NCBI RefSeq assembly: GCF_002093625.1
Contig: NZ_MRWD01000042.1
Coordinates: 1-50,622 of the forward strand
Reading direction: 5' to 3'
DNA: 50,622 bases
Source: Rouxiella silvae
GTDB lineage: Bacteria > Pseudomonadota > Gammaproteobacteria > Enterobacterales > Enterobacteriaceae
Positions 48,136 to 50,622 of the stretch are shown here, in pieces; position 1 is the stretch's first letter, and each line of letters opens with the position of its first letter. The notes beneath the pieces were generated by a model that was not told where the DNA came from, searched no databases, and saw only the letters and a program-made list of their open reading frames with translations. The position numbers were made by a program, and so were the translations under genes.

Positions 48136-49047
48136 TTACTTCCAATACCGCTTGTGCATACTAAGCTTTTGGGCCCATCTGAAAGGCAGGGTTTTATAAT
48201 TCTTCCCTAACTTATATCCAGCAATTTTCATAAAATTGTTAATGCACGCGCGCGGGAGATACAACACTCCGTGTTTAAGCAAAAATCGCAGCTCAGAAAA
48301 AATAAACTTTTTTCCTTCTCCCCCCGCACCGCCAAAATTATCGTGTATCCAGGTCTCCTTTCCATGGAATACACCGATATCAAAATAACGTTTGAATTCC
48401 TCAACCGAAGTATAATTATGAGAATGTCGGACGATAGCTTCTGCCTCGTAAGCAACTTTATATCCTGCTAATACTGCTTTCCCAGCGTAAAACATATCTT
48501 CACCGAGAATAGTATTAGAAGGAAACCCACCTAATTCTTTAAATACAGAAATGCGATAGGCTGCGAACGAGTTTGAGGTGAAAACAGTTTTTAGGCCAAC
48601 CTCGGGGATATCTTCCCGGGTGTATACATGATTTTGTGCTGTGTAATTAAAATTTCGAGCATGTCTGGATATTGGCGTTGCGTCTCGGTGGGGTAACTGG
48701 CGACCGTAGGCGCATGCGACTTTGGGATCTTCGAAGGTTGCGACCAGTCTTTGCAGGCTTCCTTCTTCGGGGATGGCATCTTGTGTTAAAAATACCACAA
48801 TTTCGCAATCCTCCGGGGCTAACTCAACGGCCAGGTTTCGCGTGCCTCCATGATTGAATTCCTGACTGCTAATACTCACAACTTTGAATCCGGCCTGTTC
48901 GGCTAAAACGGCGGTTTCGTCGCGACTCCCGGAATCAATAACCAAAACATCAAGGCCATCAGGTGCATACTTTTTAATGCTTTCTATTGATTCTTTCCAA
49001 ACTCCACCACCGTTTAAGGTGGGTATAGCCAGACAATATTTCATCAT
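48136..49047 (-). CDS. Rhamnosyltransferase-like family 2 glycosyltransferase
   Basis: 303 residues of GT-A fold. [46 protein letters not shown] and [14 protein letters not shown] match the rhamnosyltransferase group of GT2. The later [18 protein letters not shown] is the acceptor-side ED motif. AGGAAA lies close upstream. It sits between wza and rmlB; a rhamnosyl donor is likely but not certain. Confidence 0.85.
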   Translation of the reverse strand: MMKYCLAIPTLNGGGVWKESIESIKKYAPDGLDVLVIDSGSRDETAVLAEQAGFKVVSISSQEFNHGGTRNLAVELAPEDCEIVVFLTQDAIPEEGSLQRLVATFEDPKVACAYGRQLPHRDATPISRHARNFNYTAQNHVYTREDIPEVGLKTVFTSNSFAAYRISVFKELGGFPSNTILGEDMFYAGKAVLAGYKVAYEAEAIVRHSHNYTSVEEFKRYFDIGVFHGKETWIHDNFGGAGGEGKKFIFSELRFLLKHGVLYLPRACINNFMKIAGYKLGKNYKTLPFRWAQKLSMHKRYWK

Positions 49048-49082
49048 CTTTTCCTGGATTCGCCAGAGATGAATAATATGAA

Positions 49083-49128
49083 CCCGGGTATCAGGCTGCT
49101 GACCTTGGGTTAGGCTGCGATACCCGGG
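49083..49128 (-). terminator. Stem-loop after wza with nested direct repeats
   Basis: Arms CCCGGGTATC / GATACCCGGG (10 bp, perfect) enclose two copies of AGGCTGC at 49093-49099 and 49112-49118. It starts 10 bp after the wza stop and precedes the GT2 gene. There is no strong T-tract, so it may reduce or process the transcript instead of stopping it. Confidence 0.5.
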
Positions 49129-49137
49129 ATCGTAGTG

Positions 49138-50292
49138 TTAATCCCAATTACGAATGTAGTAGCCGCTTTCAATCGCGCTGTTCAAGCCGGTAATCGTTGG
49201 TACGATCTGACTGACTACGCGGTTCCAACGTGCGATTGGTGCGGTAGTTACGTAGACGATGTCATAGGGTTGGAGCTGGAAATTGGTGCTCAATACCATT
49301 GACGATGCGTCTTTTGCATTCAGCTGATAGATATTGGCAATCTTGCCTTTATCGTTTTTATCAGCCAGTTTGCCCTCACGAGTGCTGCGAATAACAAAGA
49401 TACCGGTCGCATCGGCCAAATCTTGCGAGATGCCGTTAGCATTACCCAGCGCTTCTGCGAGGGTCATGCCGCTGCGGTCCATTTTCAAGGTGCCTTGTTT
49501 AATCACTTCACCCATTACGAACACTTTTAGGTCATCGTTACGCGGGACATAAAGGATATCTCCCGGGTAAAGCAGACGGTTTTGAGTCAAATCACCGTCC
49601 TGCATTAACGCTTCCAGCGACAAATGCTCATCGCGACCATTGTGGGTTAAAACAACATCCCGCCAATCAGCGTTGGCAGTCAGGCCGCCTGCGGCATTGA
49701 TTGCGTCAATCACGGTCAAAGGAATATTGGTAATCGCCTGCTGACCTGAGGTAACAACTTCACCCGTTATATAGGCTTTTTGCGAACGGAACGACGCAAT
49801 GCTGACATCAACCTGCGGGCTCTCTACGAAAGTAGCCAGCCTTTTGGCGATAGTAGTACGAACTTCGCTCAGCGTCAGACCCGCTACGTGTACCTTGCCT
49901 ATATAAGGATAGAAAATATTGCCGTCGGCACCCACCCAGTTACCGGTATCGCTGGCGCTGCGATACTGTCCCGCAGGCGTAGTCAATTCTGGGTGGTCAT
50001 AGACAGTTACCATCAACACGTCGCCGATGCCGATGTGATACTGGTAGCTCTTAAGTGTGGTATCCAACTGAAGGTTAGGGCGCGCAATAATAGGAGCAGG
50101 TTGCATAGAGGCAACAAGCCCTGGCGTCATTGGATAGATATTTACCAGTTTATCCAGATCATAATCGCTGTCTGGCACCTCAACGACGTTTTTATTTCCG
50201 GCGGTTAACGACTGTCCCGGTACAACTGTACAGCTGCTCAAAAAGCCCACAGCAAAGAATAGCGCAGAAAGTTTAAACAGATTTTTGTGCAT
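49138..50292 (-). CDS. wza: Outer-membrane polysaccharide export protein Wza
   Basis: 384-residue lipoprotein that forms the octameric outer-membrane export channel. Start at MHKNLFK (ATG at 50292); lipobox FLSSC followed by TVVPG as in E. coli Wza. Close matches include [59 protein letters not shown]-like text, and [16 protein letters not shown]. The C-terminal amphipathic helix region ends in YYIRNWD. First gene of the cluster, about 180 bp downstream of a JUMPstart/ops element. In E. coli, wzb and wzc follow directly; here a glycosyltransferase does. Confidence 0.93.
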   Translation of the reverse strand: MHKNLFKLSALFFAVGFLSSCTVVPGQSLTAGNKNVVEVPDSDYDLDKLVNIYPMTPGLVASMQPAPIIARPNLQLDTTLKSYQYHIGIGDVLMVTVYDHPELTTPAGQYRSASDTGNWVGADGNIFYPYIGKVHVAGLTLSEVRTTIAKRLATFVESPQVDVSIASFRSQKAYITGEVVTSGQQAITNIPLTVIDAINAAGGLTANADWRDVVLTHNGRDEHLSLEALMQDGDLTQNRLLYPGDILYVPRNDDLKVFVMGEVIKQGTLKMDRSGMTLAEALGNANGISQDLADATGIFVIRSTREGKLADKNDKGKIANIYQLNAKDASSMVLSTNFQLQPYDIVYVTTAPIARWNRVVSQIVPTITGLNSAIESGYYIRNWD

Positions 50293-50622
50293 AGGTTTCA
50301 GACCATCTCGATTTTTAAGAGTCACTGTCTACATCACTTTCCGGCCAGGTGATAATGATTAGACACAAGTACAAGTAATTGTGCCGGTACTTTAACTCGG
50401 CAGCGCGGAAAATTGTGAAAAATCACGCGTTGTTTCTAGAGTTTTCAGACTACGACTTAGAAAAGGTAACGCTACCGCCCTTGGCTTGTAGCAACCAATT
50501 CGCTAAAAAATGTATATAATCTCAGTGCAGACTCCAGCTAACAGACAATAACAGCCCTTCAGTTCCAAATAAAATAGCTTTTATAATTTATTTCTTTGAG
50601 CCTGAAAAAGGCTTACTGCTAG
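50293..50622. other. wza leader and promoter region
   Basis: 330 bp at the right edge holding the wza leader and the JUMPstart/ops element. An AT-rich ATTATATACA stretch at about 50511-50520 (minus strand) could be a -10 region, but no clear -35 is visible. I do not see a convincing RcsAB box. A short AGCCT / AGGCT hairpin at about 50600-50614 may belong to the gene beyond the edge. Confidence 0.45.
50467..50505 (-). promoter_or_regulatory. JUMPstart element with ops site
   Basis: Read on the minus strand, the sequence has the ops octamer GGCGGTAG followed by CGTTAC, preceded by AGCCAAG and GGTTGCTAC, matching the JUMPstart consensus (GGTAGCTGTAAAGCCAGGGGCGGTAGCGT) in order. The octamer is at 50472-50479. 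RfaH loads on paused RNA polymerase at ops and suppresses termination in long polysaccharide operons. Confidence 0.88.

Noticed and set aside
50293-50622. RcsAB box upstream of wza
   Set aside because: No sequence close to TAAGAATATTCCTA was seen, although Rcs control remains possible through a weak or distant site.

Overview
The window looks like chromosome from an enteric gammaproteobacterium (order Enterobacterales). DcuSR, Mqo, YncE, LdtB, FrmRA, FhuE and the YcgZ/YmgA/AriR set all read as close relatives of the Escherichia coli proteins, often with the same length, while the second TonB receptor is closest, from memory, to Yersinia FoxA. A Yersiniaceae-type genus (Rahnella, Ewingella, Rouxiella, Serratia and relatives) is the best guess; this is inference, as there is no rRNA or marker gene to settle it. 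I see no tRNA, rRNA, CRISPR array, insertion sequence, integrase or phage structural gene.

Layout. 0.1-3.7 kb: iron block, a FhuE-type receptor divergent from a YncE-type beta-propeller lipoprotein, each with a Fur-box-like site. 3.8-8.0 kb: the C4-dicarboxylate two-component system dcuSR divergent from mqo. 8.1-14.8 kb: complete sucrose regulon, scrYABR on the minus strand and scrK divergent, with two matching ScrR operators between them. 14.9-16.4 kb: small connector genes ycgZ, ymgA and ariR plus a fourth related gene. 16.5-25.4 kb: mixed housekeeping and accessory genes (TetR regulator, aminotransferase, L,D-transpeptidase ldtB, ferrioxamine receptor foxA, VOC protein, split chromate transporter with a divergent LysR regulator, ArsR-type regulator). 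25.6-31.2 kb: the most unusual stretch, with an extra elongation factor G resembling betaproteobacterial EF-G, a TTG-started acetyltransferase, a GT9/heptosyltransferase-like protein, and a leucine-rich-repeat protein with a NEL-type E3 ubiquitin ligase domain (IpaH/SspH/SlrP class). 31.3-32.7 kb: formaldehyde detoxification frmRA with a perfect FrmR operator.

32.8-50.6 kb is a Wzx/Wzy-type surface polysaccharide cluster, all on the minus strand and read from a JUMPstart/ops element near the right edge. Order of transcription: wza, a rhamnosyltransferase-like GT2, rmlB-rmlA-rmlC-rmlD (dTDP-L-rhamnose), a GT2, wzy, a GT-B-like protein, fdtA, a GNAT acyltransferase, fdtB (dTDP-3-amino-3,6-dideoxyhexose), a Tat-exported beta-helix protein, wzc, a strong terminator, and wzx. 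Wza (export channel) and Wzc (autokinase) sit about 13 kb apart and no wzb phosphatase gene is present here. The predicted polymer contains rhamnose and an N-acylated 3-amino-3,6-dideoxy sugar. The priming glycosyltransferase is not in the window.

Links between regions: YcgZ/YmgA/AriR act on the Rcs phosphorelay in E. coli, which controls capsule and biofilm, so they may influence the polysaccharide locus. The two receptors scavenge hydroxamate siderophores without any siderophore synthesis genes nearby. The strongest candidate for something new is the isolated NEL effector next to a GT9-like gene and a transferred-looking EF-G, in a window with no type III secretion genes. Comparisons with known proteins were made from memory and by reading motifs; no searches were run.
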